Shown here: positions 53,296-61,931 of the stretch, piece after piece
Layout: each line of letters begins with the position of its first letter
How positions within the stretch are numbered: the stretch's first letter is position 1
Assembly (NCBI GenBank): GCA_964250615.1
Contig: CAXUGM010000009.1
Reading direction: 5' to 3' (one strand)
Length of the DNA stretch: 64,000 bases
Origin: Blautia sp900556555
GTDB taxonomy: Bacteria > Bacillota > Clostridia > Lachnospirales > Lachnospiraceae
Translations under genes and position numbers: made by a program
The notes under the pieces: generated by a model
The model's database searches: none
Told to the model about the DNA's origin: nothing
Seen by the model: the letters and a program-made list of their open reading frames with translations, nothing else

Positions 53296-53546
53296 GAACC
53301 AGAGTTTTGAAATTAGTAGTAGCATTTTCCGAGACAACGGATGCAATGGAAACAGAAGCGTATTTTCAGGAGCACCATATTGAGGGAAGAATGATACCTC
53401 TTCCGGGAGCTATTTCCGCAGGCTGTGGATTGGCTTGGGCAGCCTCCTTAAAAGAGCGTTCAACCATAGAAATGCTGATACAGCAGCAGAAAATAAAAGC
53501 CCGGGGGATTTATGAAATCCAGTTATTTGAAAGAAAACAACAATGA
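53292..53546 (+). CDS. DUF3343 family small protein
   Basis: An 84-residue protein matching DUF3343 (putative Se/S carrier-like): LVVAFSETTDAMETEAYF, then RMIPLPGAISAGCGLAWAAS, which holds the only cysteine. These proteins accompany YedF and selenium-cofactor genes in many clostridia and have been proposed to carry sulfur or selenium; this is inference. It overlaps the ABC-F stop (ATGA) and is 29 bp before yedF. Confidence 0.85.
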   Translation: MRTRVLKLVVAFSETTDAMETEAYFQEHHIEGRMIPLPGAISAGCGLAWAASLKERSTIEMLIQQQKIKARGIYEIQLFERKQQ

Positions 53547-53575
53547 TTTAGATAAAAAAAAAGAAGGAATATACA

Positions 53576-54193
53576 ATGGAAAAAACAATTGATGCAAGAG
53601 GATTAACCTGCCCAAAACCTGTTATTTTGACAAAAAAAGAAATGGATCAGAGCCAGCCGCAAGATGTGATTCTGGTGGATGTGGACAATGAAATGGCAGT
53701 TGCAAATTTAAGAAAACTAGCCAATTCCCAGGAAGCAGAATATGCATCTGTGAAATTAGGAGACAAACATTACCAGGTGCGGATTACCGTTACAAAAGAA
53801 GGCGGCAAAGAGACAGAAATGCCACAGAATCTCCAAAATTGCAGTATTACCGGTCCAAAGAAAACAGTCGTGGTGATTTCTTCAGACAAAATGGGTGATG
53901 GTGAAGAAAAATTAGGAGAGATTCTGATGAAAGGGTTTATTTATGCGCTCACCCAGCTAGATACTTTGCCTTCTACCGTTCTTTTATATAATAAAGGAGC
54001 ATTTTTATCTTGTGAGGGCTCTCCGGTACTTGGGGACTTACAGACCCTTGCAGAAGCAGGTGTAGAAATCCTTACCTGCGGAACCTGTTTGAATTATTAT
54101 GGTTTAGAAGAAAAATTACAGGTGGGCTCTGTGGCGAACATGTATGTGATTGTGGAAACCCAGGCAAAGGCAGACTTAATTATAAAACCCTGA
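53576..54193 (+). CDS. yedF: Sulfurtransferase-like selenium metabolism protein YedF
   Basis: A 205-residue two-domain protein. Residues 1-75 are a TusA/SirA fold (KTIDARGLTCPKPVILTKKE) with the CPKP cysteine. The rest is a DsrE-like domain (KTVVVISSDKMGDGEEKLG; LTCGTCLNYYGLEEKL). The C-terminal form is the one found with selenium-dependent molybdenum hydroxylase genes, where it probably delivers selenium. It sits between DUF3343 and yqeB. Confidence 0.9.
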   Translation: MEKTIDARGLTCPKPVILTKKEMDQSQPQDVILVDVDNEMAVANLRKLANSQEAEYASVKLGDKHYQVRITVTKEGGKETEMPQNLQNCSITGPKKTVVVISSDKMGDGEEKLGEILMKGFIYALTQLDTLPSTVLLYNKGAFLSCEGSPVLGDLQTLAEAGVEILTCGTCLNYYGLEEKLQVGSVANMYVIVETQAKADLIIKP

Positions 54194-54214
54194 GACAAAT
54201 GAGGAGAATATATT

Positions 54215-55042
54215 ATGAAGCCGATTATTGTAAGAGGCGGAGGAGACCTGGCTACAGGAACGATTTACCGGCTAAGCAAAAGCGGATATCCGGTGATTAT
54301 TTTAGAAAGCGGGAAACCATCTGCCATACGCCGTCTTGTTTCTTTTTGCCAGGTGGTTTATGAAGGAACCATGGAAGTGGAAGGCATGGTTTGTACCCTG
54401 GTGAAATCTTTGGAAGAAGCCCTGGAAAAAGCTGCACCGGGAAATCCGGTTCTTCTGGTAGACGAGGAGGCCGCCTGCCTGAAAAGGTATCATCCAGACA
54501 TTCTCATTGACGGGATTCTGGCAAAGAGGAACCTGGGAACCAGCCGTGATATGGCACAAATGACCATTGCACTTGGACCTGGATTCGAAGCAGGGAAAGA
54601 TGTGGACTATGTGATAGAGACAAAAAGGGGTCATTACTTAGGAAAAATCATAGACAGCGGTTTCGCCATTGCCAATACCGGGATTCCGGGTGTCATAGGC
54701 GGATATGGAAAAGAACGTGTGATCCATGCACCTTGCAGCGGTGTGTTTCACCAGAGACATGAAATCGGAGACTGGGTGGAAGCCGGGGAAAGTATTGGAT
54801 GGCTTGAAGGAGAGAAAGGTTCTGTGGAAGTTCGTACAGAAATTCCGGGAGTACTGCGTGGAATCATTCAGGATGGATTTTTCGTGACAGAGCATTTTAA
54901 AACAGCGGATGTAGATCCTCGAAAAGAATCTGCGGCATATTGTGCCCTGATTTCCGATAAAGCAAAATGTATTGCCGGAAGTGTATTAGAATTAGTCTGT
55001 GGCTATGAAAAAGGAATGATAAAGAAAAATCATGAAAATTGA
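54215..55042 (+). CDS. yqeB: Selenium-dependent molybdenum cofactor biosynthesis protein YqeB
   Basis: A 275-residue protein of the EF2563/YqeB family: KPIIVRGGGDLATGTIYRL start, then LVDEEAACLKRYHPDILIDG and FAIANTGIPGVIGGYGKER. It is associated with maturation of selenium-containing molybdenum hydroxylases, but its reaction is unknown. It overlaps yqeC-mocA by 11 bp. No selD, selA or hydroxylase gene lies in the window, so the enzyme served must be elsewhere. Confidence 0.9.
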   Translation: MKPIIVRGGGDLATGTIYRLSKSGYPVIILESGKPSAIRRLVSFCQVVYEGTMEVEGMVCTLVKSLEEALEKAAPGNPVLLVDEEAACLKRYHPDILIDGILAKRNLGTSRDMAQMTIALGPGFEAGKDVDYVIETKRGHYLGKIIDSGFAIANTGIPGVIGGYGKERVIHAPCSGVFHQRHEIGDWVEAGESIGWLEGEKGSVEVRTEIPGVLRGIIQDGFFVTEHFKTADVDPRKESAAYCALISDKAKCIAGSVLELVCGYEKGMIKKNHEN

Positions 55043-56345
55043 GCAGATTGTGGAAACCATGGGGAAAACAGATTTTCCTGTGATATCTTTCGTAGGAGCA
55101 GGAGGAAAAACTTCCTGTATGCTGGAGTTGGCAAGAAATCTGGCAGCACAGGGGAAAAAGGTGCTGGTGACCACAACAACGCATATGGAGCATCCTTTGA
55201 ACCTGGATAAACCGGGATGTGTGGATGCATCAGCAGAAGAAATTTTGGAACAACTTAATAAAAACGGATTTGTAATCGCAGGAAGCAGGGCAGAACAGCC
55301 TGGAAAAATCAAAGGATTGCCTGTTTCTGTGTGGGAGCAGGTGAAGAAAAAGGCAGATGTAATTCTTGTGGAGGCAGATGGTGCGAAACGGTTTCCTTTG
55401 AAAGTGCCTGGAAAACAGGAGCCTGTGATTCCTAAGGAGTATACCCATATTCTGGTCATGGCAGGGGCAAGTTCCATAGGAAAATCTTTGGAAGAAAGCT
55501 GCTTCCGCTTGCAAGAAGCAGAAGGTATTCTGGCAGTTACAGAACAATCTCCGGCTGATATAAAAAGGCTGAGGATTACGGAAGAGAGAATGGGGATTCT
55601 GATAGAAAAAGGATATGTAGAACCATTGAAATCCAGGTATCCTACAGCGAAGATTGCTGTGATTCTGAATCAGGCAGATATACTTTTAACTCCGCAAGAG
55701 TGTGCAGCGGCTTTGCAGCAGCAGGTTTCAGTTCCAGTGTTTCTTCACGGATGGGAAAAAGAGATACACGGAATTTATCTGGCAGCCGGTTTTTCCAGAA
55801 GATTCAAAGGAAATAAACTTCTGGAAAAACTGGAAGGGAAACCCATGTATCTTCATCTTCTGGAGCGTCTGAATGAAATGCGGGAGAATCATAAGCTCCA
55901 GTCCCTTACGGTGGTCACGCAATACGAAGAAATCCTGGACTATCTTCACAGAGAAGGGATTGCAGCAGTGAAAAATAACAACAGTGCTCTTGGGATTTCT
56001 TCTTCCCTGAAACTGGGATTGCAGACTGCTATGATGCAGAAAAAACAGCATCTGGAAAGGGAGCAGTATTATATATTTTTTGTGGCTGACCAGCCCTTTT
56101 TAAAGAAAAATACTGTAGAAGAATTTGTATCTGCCTTTTTAAAAACAGATCGAGGAATCGGATGCATTTCCCATGATGGAAAAGCAGGAAATCCGGTTAT
56201 TTTCCATGAACGTTACGTGCCAGAGCTTCTTAAAATCGAAGGAGATAAAGGCGGAAAAAGTGTTGTAAACCAGCATTTGGAGGATGTTTTTCTTTTTGAA
56301 ATTCCAGATGAAATTGAATTAAAAGACATTGACAGAAGAATGTAG
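55032..56345 (+). CDS. YqeC-MocA fusion: selenium/molybdenum cofactor biosynthesis
   Basis: A 437-residue fusion. Residues 1-240 match YqeC, with a P-loop-like SFVGAGGKTSCMLELA and VLVTTTTHM, and VILVEADGAKRFPLK. From about residue 248 a MocA/NTP_transf_3 domain begins (IYLAAGFSRRFKGNKLLEKL) and continues through NNSALGISSSLKLGL and FVADQPFLKKN to the end. MocA adds CMP to the molybdopterin cofactor. In most genomes the two are separate genes; here they are one reading frame. The ATG at 55032 overlaps yqeB. Confidence 0.9.
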   Translation: MKIEQIVETMGKTDFPVISFVGAGGKTSCMLELARNLAAQGKKVLVTTTTHMEHPLNLDKPGCVDASAEEILEQLNKNGFVIAGSRAEQPGKIKGLPVSVWEQVKKKADVILVEADGAKRFPLKVPGKQEPVIPKEYTHILVMAGASSIGKSLEESCFRLQEAEGILAVTEQSPADIKRLRITEERMGILIEKGYVEPLKSRYPTAKIAVILNQADILLTPQECAAALQQQVSVPVFLHGWEKEIHGIYLAAGFSRRFKGNKLLEKLEGKPMYLHLLERLNEMRENHKLQSLTVVTQYEEILDYLHREGIAAVKNNNSALGISSSLKLGLQTAMMQKKQHLEREQYYIFFVADQPFLKKNTVEEFVSAFLKTDRGIGCISHDGKAGNPVIFHERYVPELLKIEGDKGGKSVVNQHLEDVFLFEIPDEIELKDIDRRM

Positions 56346-56376
56346 GAATATTAAAAATGTGAAAGGAGAATTGCAT

Positions 56377-57797
56377 ATGAAACAGGTAACAGAACCGAAA
56401 ATTTTAAGTAAACAAAATACAAATGGCCCGCTCTTAAAGTGGTCTGAGGATTCTGGTGTGAAATTACTGGAAAAAAGATGGTCTGTTATTTAAAGATTTA
56501 GCAAAAGATGGAAATTTCTATCCATATGAAGACTGGAGATTGTCTGCACAGGAAAGAGCAGAGGATCTGGCTTCCAGACTTTCTATAGAGCAGATTGCAG
56601 GATTGATGCTTTATAGCAAGCATCAGTTTGTTCCAGGACTTTCTTCCGATTATTTTGGAGAAGTGACATATTATGGAACCTCTTTGCAGGAGGCACAGGT
56701 GCCTATGTATGCGTTGTCAGACCAGCAGAAAACTTTTTTGACGGAAGATTTTCTAAGACATGTTCTGGTGGTAGCAGTTTCCACCGCAGAGGACTCCGCA
56801 AAATGGAACAATCAGCTCCAGGCTCTTGCAGAGGAACTGGAATGGAAATTCGGAAAAATAGCATCAAAAGAATACCGTGCTCTTGGTATCAATACAGCAC
56901 TGTCTCCACAGATTGATTTATGTACAGAACCCCGCTGGAGCCGTTTCGGCGGAAGTTTTGGGGAACATTCCGGGCTGAGTGCAGAACTGGCAGAAGCCTA
57001 CTGTGATGGTTTCCAGACCTCAGAAGGAGAAAAGAGATTGAAGACGGATGGGGATACGAAAGTGTCAATGCCATGGTAAAACACTGGCCAGGCGGAGGTG
57101 CTGTAGAAGGTGGGCGTGATGCTCATTTCCCATGTGGAAAGTATTCCGTTTATCCAGGAAATAACTTTGAGGAACATTTAATTCCTTTTACAGAAGGTGC
57201 TTTTAAATTAAAAGGAAAGACAAAAATGGCTAGTGCTGTAATGCCTTACTATACCATTATTTATGGACAGCCCGGAGGGGAAAATGTAGGATGCAGCTAC
57301 AGTAAATATCTGATTCATGACCTACAGCCAGGGAGCACAGTATTGCAGGAGGAGATCCTCAGGAAGACTTTATGAACCGTGGATATAAGGGAAAAAGTAC
57401 AGAAGTAGATAATGAATGTGATCTGGATATGCTTCTGGAGACACGCAGACAGATGGGAGATAAGCCGGTGATCGCATGTGTGAGCATGGTAGGTCCTATG
57501 GTGATGGCGGAATTCGAAGAAACTGCGGATGCCATTTTGACCACCTTCGGAAATCTGCCCCAGGCACTGCTGGAGATTATCAGCGGAAGAAGAGAACCTT
57601 CTGGATTGCTTCCTTTACAGATTCCAGAGAACATGGATACGGTAGAAGAGCAGTTCGAGGATGTTCCTTTTGACATGATCTGCCATGTGGACAGCGAAGG
57701 ACATACCTATGATTTTGGATATGGACTGAACTGGAGCGGTGTGATTGATGATGAGCGTGTGAGAAAATATGCACATTGTCCGGAGCAAAATATTTAG
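56377..57797 (+). pseudogene. GH3 beta-glucosidase, decayed (frameshifts plus internal deletion)
   Basis: Three reading frames carry pieces of one GH3 enzyme. The gene starts at 56377 after AAAGGAG. The first frame breaks near 56471-56476 in an A6 run; with five A's it would continue as LEKDGLLFKDLAKDG. The second frame runs to 57079 (YRALGINTALSPQIDLCTEP region). It shifts near 57030-57045 into a third frame (ESVNAMVKHWPGGGAVEGG), which ends at 57375. After that the sequence jumps to the C-terminal domain (DAILTTFGNLPQALLEI), with about 250 residues missing, including the nucleophile region. It cannot give an active enzyme. Confidence 0.85.
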
Positions 57798-57852
57798 CAG
57801 AGAAAGCCGATGAAAGCTTAGAAATTAAAAACAGTGCAATTTCTTTTGAAAT

Positions 57853-57894
57853 AAAGGCAGAAAGGTGAGTGGTATGCTCAGGCTTTCTGCCTTT
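57853..57894. terminator. Terminator between the GH3 pseudogene and the DUF4177-like gene
   Basis: AAAGGCAGAAAG (57853-57864) pairs perfectly with CTTTCTGCCTTT (57883-57894); usable from both strands, since A- and T-runs lie in the stem ends. Confidence 0.8.
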
Positions 57895-57896
57895 GT

Positions 57897-58109
57897 TTAT
57901 GCTTCCCTTTCAAAGATAATCTGATAGCACCAGGCACCATAAACACCAGTTTTTTCATTAAATGGAACCACCACTTGTTTCAGACGCCAGCCATTTTGGG
58001 CTTCTTCCATAATAATATTTTGACATTCTATAAAGGTATTACCATGCCATTTTATCCCTGATTTTTTAAGGAATTCAACAAATTTATAATCCATGATAGT
58101 ATCTTTCAT
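57897..58109 (-). CDS. DUF4177-like small protein
   Basis: A 70-residue protein (KFVEFLKKSGIKWHGNTFIE; EEAQNGWRLKQVVVP; GVYGAWCYQIIFERE) with the layout of DUF4177: an N-terminal beta strand, a helix containing NGWRL, and a C-terminal strand. Function is unknown. A downstream ATG at 58094 could be the real start; no strong ribosome site settles it. It follows the broken GNAT gene by 4 bp. Confidence 0.6.
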   Translation of the reverse strand: MKDTIMDYKFVEFLKKSGIKWHGNTFIECQNIIMEEAQNGWRLKQVVVPFNEKTGVYGAWCYQIIFEREA

Positions 58110-58113
58110 CTTT

Positions 58114-58643
58114 CTATAATACTACCTCTAACTGGAAGTCAAAAGGTTCTGCTTCCACATGTTTTTGATGATAAACTGTTGCCTCCACACATCCCATTTT
58201 TTTATAAAATGCCTGGCTTTCTACAGCAGAATGAGCGGATATGTAGAGCTTTTTTGCCCCTTTTTCTTTTGCCCATTGTTTGGCTGTAAGAAAAAGAGCT
58301 TTTCCGATACCGCTGTTTCGCATATCCTGAGAAACGTGAATGGCTGCAAAATCCAGGTATTGGTTTTCTTCGCCAAAGAGTTCAGGCAAAACAGCAACAA
58401 AGCCTTTTAATTTTTGATCTGCAAATGCACCTTGTACAAGACCTCCGGCAGCAATCGTTTCCTTCAGGCAATCTATAAGAAACAGATAATCCTCTTCTGT
58501 CCAGTCGTCAATAAATGGTGCATCCTTTATGAGCCATTGCCCGTCTTCCTTACGCCAGCATTGGTTACTACCTGTCTGCGTATAAAGTCACAAAAGAGTG
58601 TGCGGTTTATTTCAGATTCGCATAATCTGCGGTATGTTATCAT
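58114..58643 (-). pseudogene. GNAT acetyltransferase with a frameshift
   Basis: On the minus strand an ATG at 58643 opens MITYRRLCESEINRTLFC, which resembles the start of a family of GNAT enzymes. The frame is lost around 58555-58565. In the second frame the protein continues as CWRKEDGQWLIKDAPFIDD, then GALVAVLP-type strand, the acetyl-CoA loop HVSQDMRNSGIGKALF, and ends at 58114. One indel near 58560 joins the two halves into about 176 residues. It is either a recent pseudogene or a sequencing error. Confidence 0.75.
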
Positions 58644-58679
58644 TGTTTGTCACCTTTTCCATGTCATGCTAAGCAAATT

Positions 58680-59159
58680 TTACTCAGGATACACCAGCCT
58701 GTCCTCTGAAATATTGGTAAGAACTTCATCCAGATATCTCTTTGCCAGCCAGTTTGCCATGCCAAGGTTCATGTCCAGATAATTTCCGCAGTCTTTGGCA
58801 GAAGCCCCAGGTACTTCCTCATGGAAATCGCAGATAAAGGTGTACATTTCCCTCATTAGTGGCACAATATCTCTGGATTCATAGTCACCAGCCAGGAGAA
58901 GATAAAATCCTGTTCTGCATCCCATGGGGCCGAAATAAATGGTTTTTGTGCCAAATTCCTTATGATTCCGAAGGAAGGTAGCACCCAGGTGTTCTATGGT
59001 ATGAACTTCTGCAGTGTTCATAACCGGTTCGTCATTTGGTGAAGTCATCCGCAGGTCAAACGTAGTGATTATCTGGTCACCTACTACATCCTTTCTGGAT
59101 ACATAAACACCTGGTTTTAATTTTATATGGTCAATGGTAAAGCTTGCAATTTTTTCCAT
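58680..59159 (-). CDS. luxS: S-ribosylhomocysteine lyase
   Basis: A 159-residue LuxS. The metal site HTIEHLGATFLRNH is complete (HxxEH), and PMGCRTGFYLLL carries the active-site cysteine region. It splits S-ribosylhomocysteine to homocysteine and the AI-2 precursor DPD. ATG at 59159 sits 9-10 bases after AAAGGAG; a codon three residues earlier (59168) touches the ribosome site. Its SAH-nucleosidase partner is not in the window. Confidence 0.96.
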   Translation of the reverse strand: MEKIASFTIDHIKLKPGVYVSRKDVVGDQIITTFDLRMTSPNDEPVMNTAEVHTIEHLGATFLRNHKEFGTKTIYFGPMGCRTGFYLLLAGDYESRDIVPLMREMYTFICDFHEEVPGASAKDCGNYLDMNLGMANWLAKRYLDEVLTNISEDRLVYPE

Positions 59160-59398
59160 TTTGAGCATCTCCTTTTTCGTATGTTTTTCTTCATTATAAG
59201 CATTTCTGTAAAGAGAAGCAAGAAATCATAGTTTTTTTCTGCAAAAAAATAGATTATAATTTAACCATTTCTTGATTGCCTGCGAGATATTTTAGATTCA
59301 TAAATAAGATGAAAAATGTTTCGGTCAAAGATGTAGTCTTTTCCATAAGCATATGCTATAATTGTCCCATGGGATTCCTCTGTAGAACTGAAGGAAAT

Positions 59399-60292
59399 AT
59401 GAAGAAACGAAAAACATTACAGGATTTGACAATTAAGGACAACTTTCTTTTTGGTGCAGTCATGAGCGTGGAGAAAAATTGCAAGGGATTTCTTGAAATG
59501 GTTCTTGGATTTCCCATTGCACATGTGGTGGTGAGCAAGGAGAAGAGCCTTGTCTGCCATCCGGAATACAAAGGTGTACGCCTGGATATCTACGCAGAAG
59601 ATGAGAACCATACCCATTATAACGTAGAAATGCAGGTCAGGAAGAAGAAAGCCCTTGGGAAGCGGAGCCGGTACTACCACAGCCAGATGGTGATGGAGGC
59701 ACTGGCAAATGGAGAGGATTATGAAACTTTACCAGATACCTTTGTGATTTTTGTCTGCGATTTTGACCCCTTTGAAGAGCATTTGTACTGCTATACCTTT
59801 GGGAACGAACGCAAAGAAAACAAAAAGGTGAGGCTGGATGACGGAAGTTGTACCATTTTTCTCAGCACCAAAGGAGAAAACGAGGAAGAGGTACCACCAG
59901 AACTTGTCAAATTTCTGAAGTTTGTGACGGCTGATCTGGAAGAAAGCGAAGGAGATTTCCAGGATGAACTGGTGAAACAGTTCCAGGAAACCATCCGTAA
60001 TGTCAAGACAGACCGCAAGATGGGAGAGCGTTATATGATATTTGAAGAAATGCTGCGGGAGGAAAAACAGGAAGGAAGACAAGAAGGCAGAATAGAAGCC
60101 ACGCAAGAAGCTATTTTGGAACTCCTGGAAGATTTAGGAGAACTTCCTAATGAGATTCGTGACAGAATTGTAAGACTTGAGAAACTGGAAGATTTGAAGG
60201 CTCTGCATAAAATGGCTGCCAGAACAGATTCTTTACAGGCATTTGCGGAGGATATGGAAAAGTATCTGGAAGCAAAAGAAAATCAAGAATAA
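59399..60292 (+). CDS. Rpn family recombination-promoting nuclease/putative transposase
   Basis: A 297-residue protein different from the Rpn-like gene at 6.5 kb. The start KKRKTLQDLTIKDNFLFGAV and RLDIYAEDENHTHYNVEMQV are typical: Asp in LDIY and Glu-x-Gln in EMQV fit the PD-(D/E)XK core. The C-terminal third is Glu/Arg/Lys rich (EEMLREEKQEGRQEGRIEAT), as in many family members. A TATAAT at 59357-59362 supports the ATG at 59399 rather than the upstream in-frame ATG at 59276. It is directly followed by a complex repeat element. Confidence 0.82.
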   Translation: MKKRKTLQDLTIKDNFLFGAVMSVEKNCKGFLEMVLGFPIAHVVVSKEKSLVCHPEYKGVRLDIYAEDENHTHYNVEMQVRKKKALGKRSRYYHSQMVMEALANGEDYETLPDTFVIFVCDFDPFEEHLYCYTFGNERKENKKVRLDDGSCTIFLSTKGENEEEVPPELVKFLKFVTADLEESEGDFQDELVKQFQETIRNVKTDRKMGERYMIFEEMLREEKQEGRQEGRIEATQEAILELLEDLGELPNEIRDRIVRLEKLEDLKALHKMAARTDSLQAFAEDMEKYLEAKENQE

Positions 60293-60328
60293 AGTCAGTA
60301 GAAATTTTATATTATCGAAGCACATCTG

Positions 60329-60352
60329 CCCAATGCCATTTACGGCATTGGG
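60329..60352 (+). terminator. Hairpin after the second Rpn gene
   Basis: CCCAATGCC (60329-60337) and GGCATTGGG (60344-60352) form a perfect 9-bp stem with a 6-base loop. The following sequence, GTCTATG, is not T-rich, so termination is uncertain. Confidence 0.5.
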
Positions 60353-60421
60353 GTCTATGAAAACTCTTTTAACGAGAGCATCTTACTAATTCAGAAAAGA
60401 TTCAATCAATCAATGGACAGA

Positions 60422-60998
60422 GGAATCCTATATTCATATAGAAGTTCTTACTCAAACTTCCCACATAAAAAATGGGCTTGCACATTGAAAAATCAGTGAC
60501 TTAGCTCACAAAATAGTGCTCCGGCAGTTTCCGAACCGCACTCCAATGCTTTTTCAGTTGAAAATGCTATTTTGCATTTTTTAGCCTACATTTTTGGAGC
60601 ACGAATAGGTTGGTTTCCGTAAATTCTGAAATTCCACCTACTTTTTTTGAAGGCAAATAGGCTGCTAAGCAAGCTTCTCTATATTTAGCCTAACTTTTAA
60701 GAGAGAAAAATAAGTTGAAAACTGCGAACCTTAAAATTTAGCCTATTCTGGTGGCAGAAAAGTAGGCTTATATGAGAAAAACATACAATTCAACCTATTT
60801 TGATTATAAAAAATAGGTTGGAATGATAAAAACATGAATTTATAGCCTATTGGGGGGGCTGGATGAAAAACTTTTGAGTCCTATAAGTGCTTTCTGCTGA
60901 TACTAAAATATTTTTTATGGATAAAAGTGCTGGTTTTTTCAAGAAATGGCACTCTAAACAATGTGGGAAGTTTGAGAGTTCTTATAAAATGAGATTCC
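60422..60998. repeat. Element bounded by inverted repeats and containing the 52-bp array
   Basis: CTCAAACTTCCCACAT (60451-60466) occurs as an exact inverse at 60961-60976. The match continues outward less perfectly to GGAATC at 60422 and GATTCC at 60993-60998, giving ends of about 37-44 bp. Between them lies the array of dyads, and no credible protein. It fills the 797-bp stretch without a gene between the Rpn gene and the methyltransferase. Confidence 0.65.
60583..60849. repeat. Tandem array, 52-bp period, of AGCCTA/TAGGYT dyads
   Basis: AGCCTA-like hexamers start at 60583, 60635, 60687, 60740, 60792 and 60844 (steps of 52, 52, 53, 52, 52). TAGGYT-like hexamers start at 60606, 60658, 60711, 60763 and 60814. 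Each pair can form a hairpin; the fifth has a perfect 10-bp stem, AACCTATTTT/AAAATAGGTT. Sequence between the hexamers differs from unit to unit, although the tails of units 4 and 5 share ATGA-AAAAACAT. Confidence 0.75.
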
Positions 60999-61089
60999 TT
61001 GCCCGAAAGGGTATAAAAAAAGGAAAAAACGTGTTATACTTCCAGGAGATTACTGGTATGATTACCAGAAAAAAGGAAGAGGAATAGGT

Positions 61090-61845
61090 ATGGAATTAAT
61101 AGATAAAATCGAAGCATATTGGACTGGAAGAGCAGAGGGATATTCGGAGGTCAACCAGGGGGAACTGGCTACTGACCAGAAACAGAAATGGACAGAAAAT
61201 TTGAGAAAACATCTTCCAAAGGGAGAACCCAAAAATATTAAAATTCTGGATGTAGGAACCGGACCAGGATTTTTTGCAATCCTTCTGGCAGGAGAAGGGT
61301 ATCAGGTAACAGCAGTGGATTATACAGAGGAAATGCTCAAGGAGGCTAGAAAAAACGCAGGAGCTTTGGCAGAGCAGATTACCTGGAAACAGATGGATGC
61401 TCAGAATCTGGAATTCCCGGATGAAACTTTTGATGCTGTAGTATCCAGAAATTTAACCTGGAATCTGGAGAAACCAGAGAAAGCTTATGAGGAATGGATG
61501 CGTGTGCTGAAGCCAGAGGGGAAAATGCTCAACTACGATGCCAACTGGTATCATCATTTGTTTGACCAGGAAAAGAGAAGAGCGTACGAAGAGGACAGAA
61601 AACGGGTAGAAAGCCTTCAGATGGAAGACCATTATACCTGTACAGACATTGACTCCATGGAGGAGATTGCAAGAGAAGTACCTCTTAGCCGGATTGCAAG
61701 GCCACAATGGGATATCGAGACCATAAAAGCGTTGGGACATAAAGCTCCACTGGTAGAAAAAGAGGTGTGGAAGGAAGTCTGGAGTCAGGAAGAACGGGCA
61801 AATTATCATTCTACTCCTATGTTTTTGGTGGTGGGGGAGAAGTAG
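61090..61845 (+). CDS. Class I SAM-dependent methyltransferase
   Basis: A 251-residue methyltransferase of the UbiE/Methyltransf_11 type. Motif I is ILDVGTGPGFFAILLA (residues ~48-63), followed by VTAVDYTEEMLKEAR, then WKQMDAQNLEFPDETFDAVV and LKPEGKMLNYDANWYHHLF. Substrate is unknown. An ATG start at 61090 is preceded by GGAAGAGGAATAGG. It stands alone between the repeat element and trpS. Confidence 0.9.
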   Translation: MELIDKIEAYWTGRAEGYSEVNQGELATDQKQKWTENLRKHLPKGEPKNIKILDVGTGPGFFAILLAGEGYQVTAVDYTEEMLKEARKNAGALAEQITWKQMDAQNLEFPDETFDAVVSRNLTWNLEKPEKAYEEWMRVLKPEGKMLNYDANWYHHLFDQEKRRAYEEDRKRVESLQMEDHYTCTDIDSMEEIAREVPLSRIARPQWDIETIKALGHKAPLVEKEVWKEVWSQEERANYHSTPMFLVVGEK

Positions 61846-61931
61846 TAAGTTGCCCAGTATTGAAGGTTGAACCCCAAAGAAAAAAGTGTTAAAATAAAGA
61901 ACAAGCGAAATTGTAGTTGGAGGACAGAAGA

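Noticed and set aside
60583..60849. CRISPR array
   Set aside because: Regular spacing is present, but only 6-bp hexamers are conserved, there is no 23-40-bp constant repeat, the dyads alternate in orientation, and no cas genes are near.
60887..61087. 66-residue open frame before the methyltransferase
   Set aside because: No ribosome site, basic low-complexity composition, and it crosses the right inverted repeat of the array element.
61846..61931. T-box leader of trpS
   Set aside because: Only 86 bp, with no AGGGTGGNACCGCG-like sequence or terminator/antiterminator.
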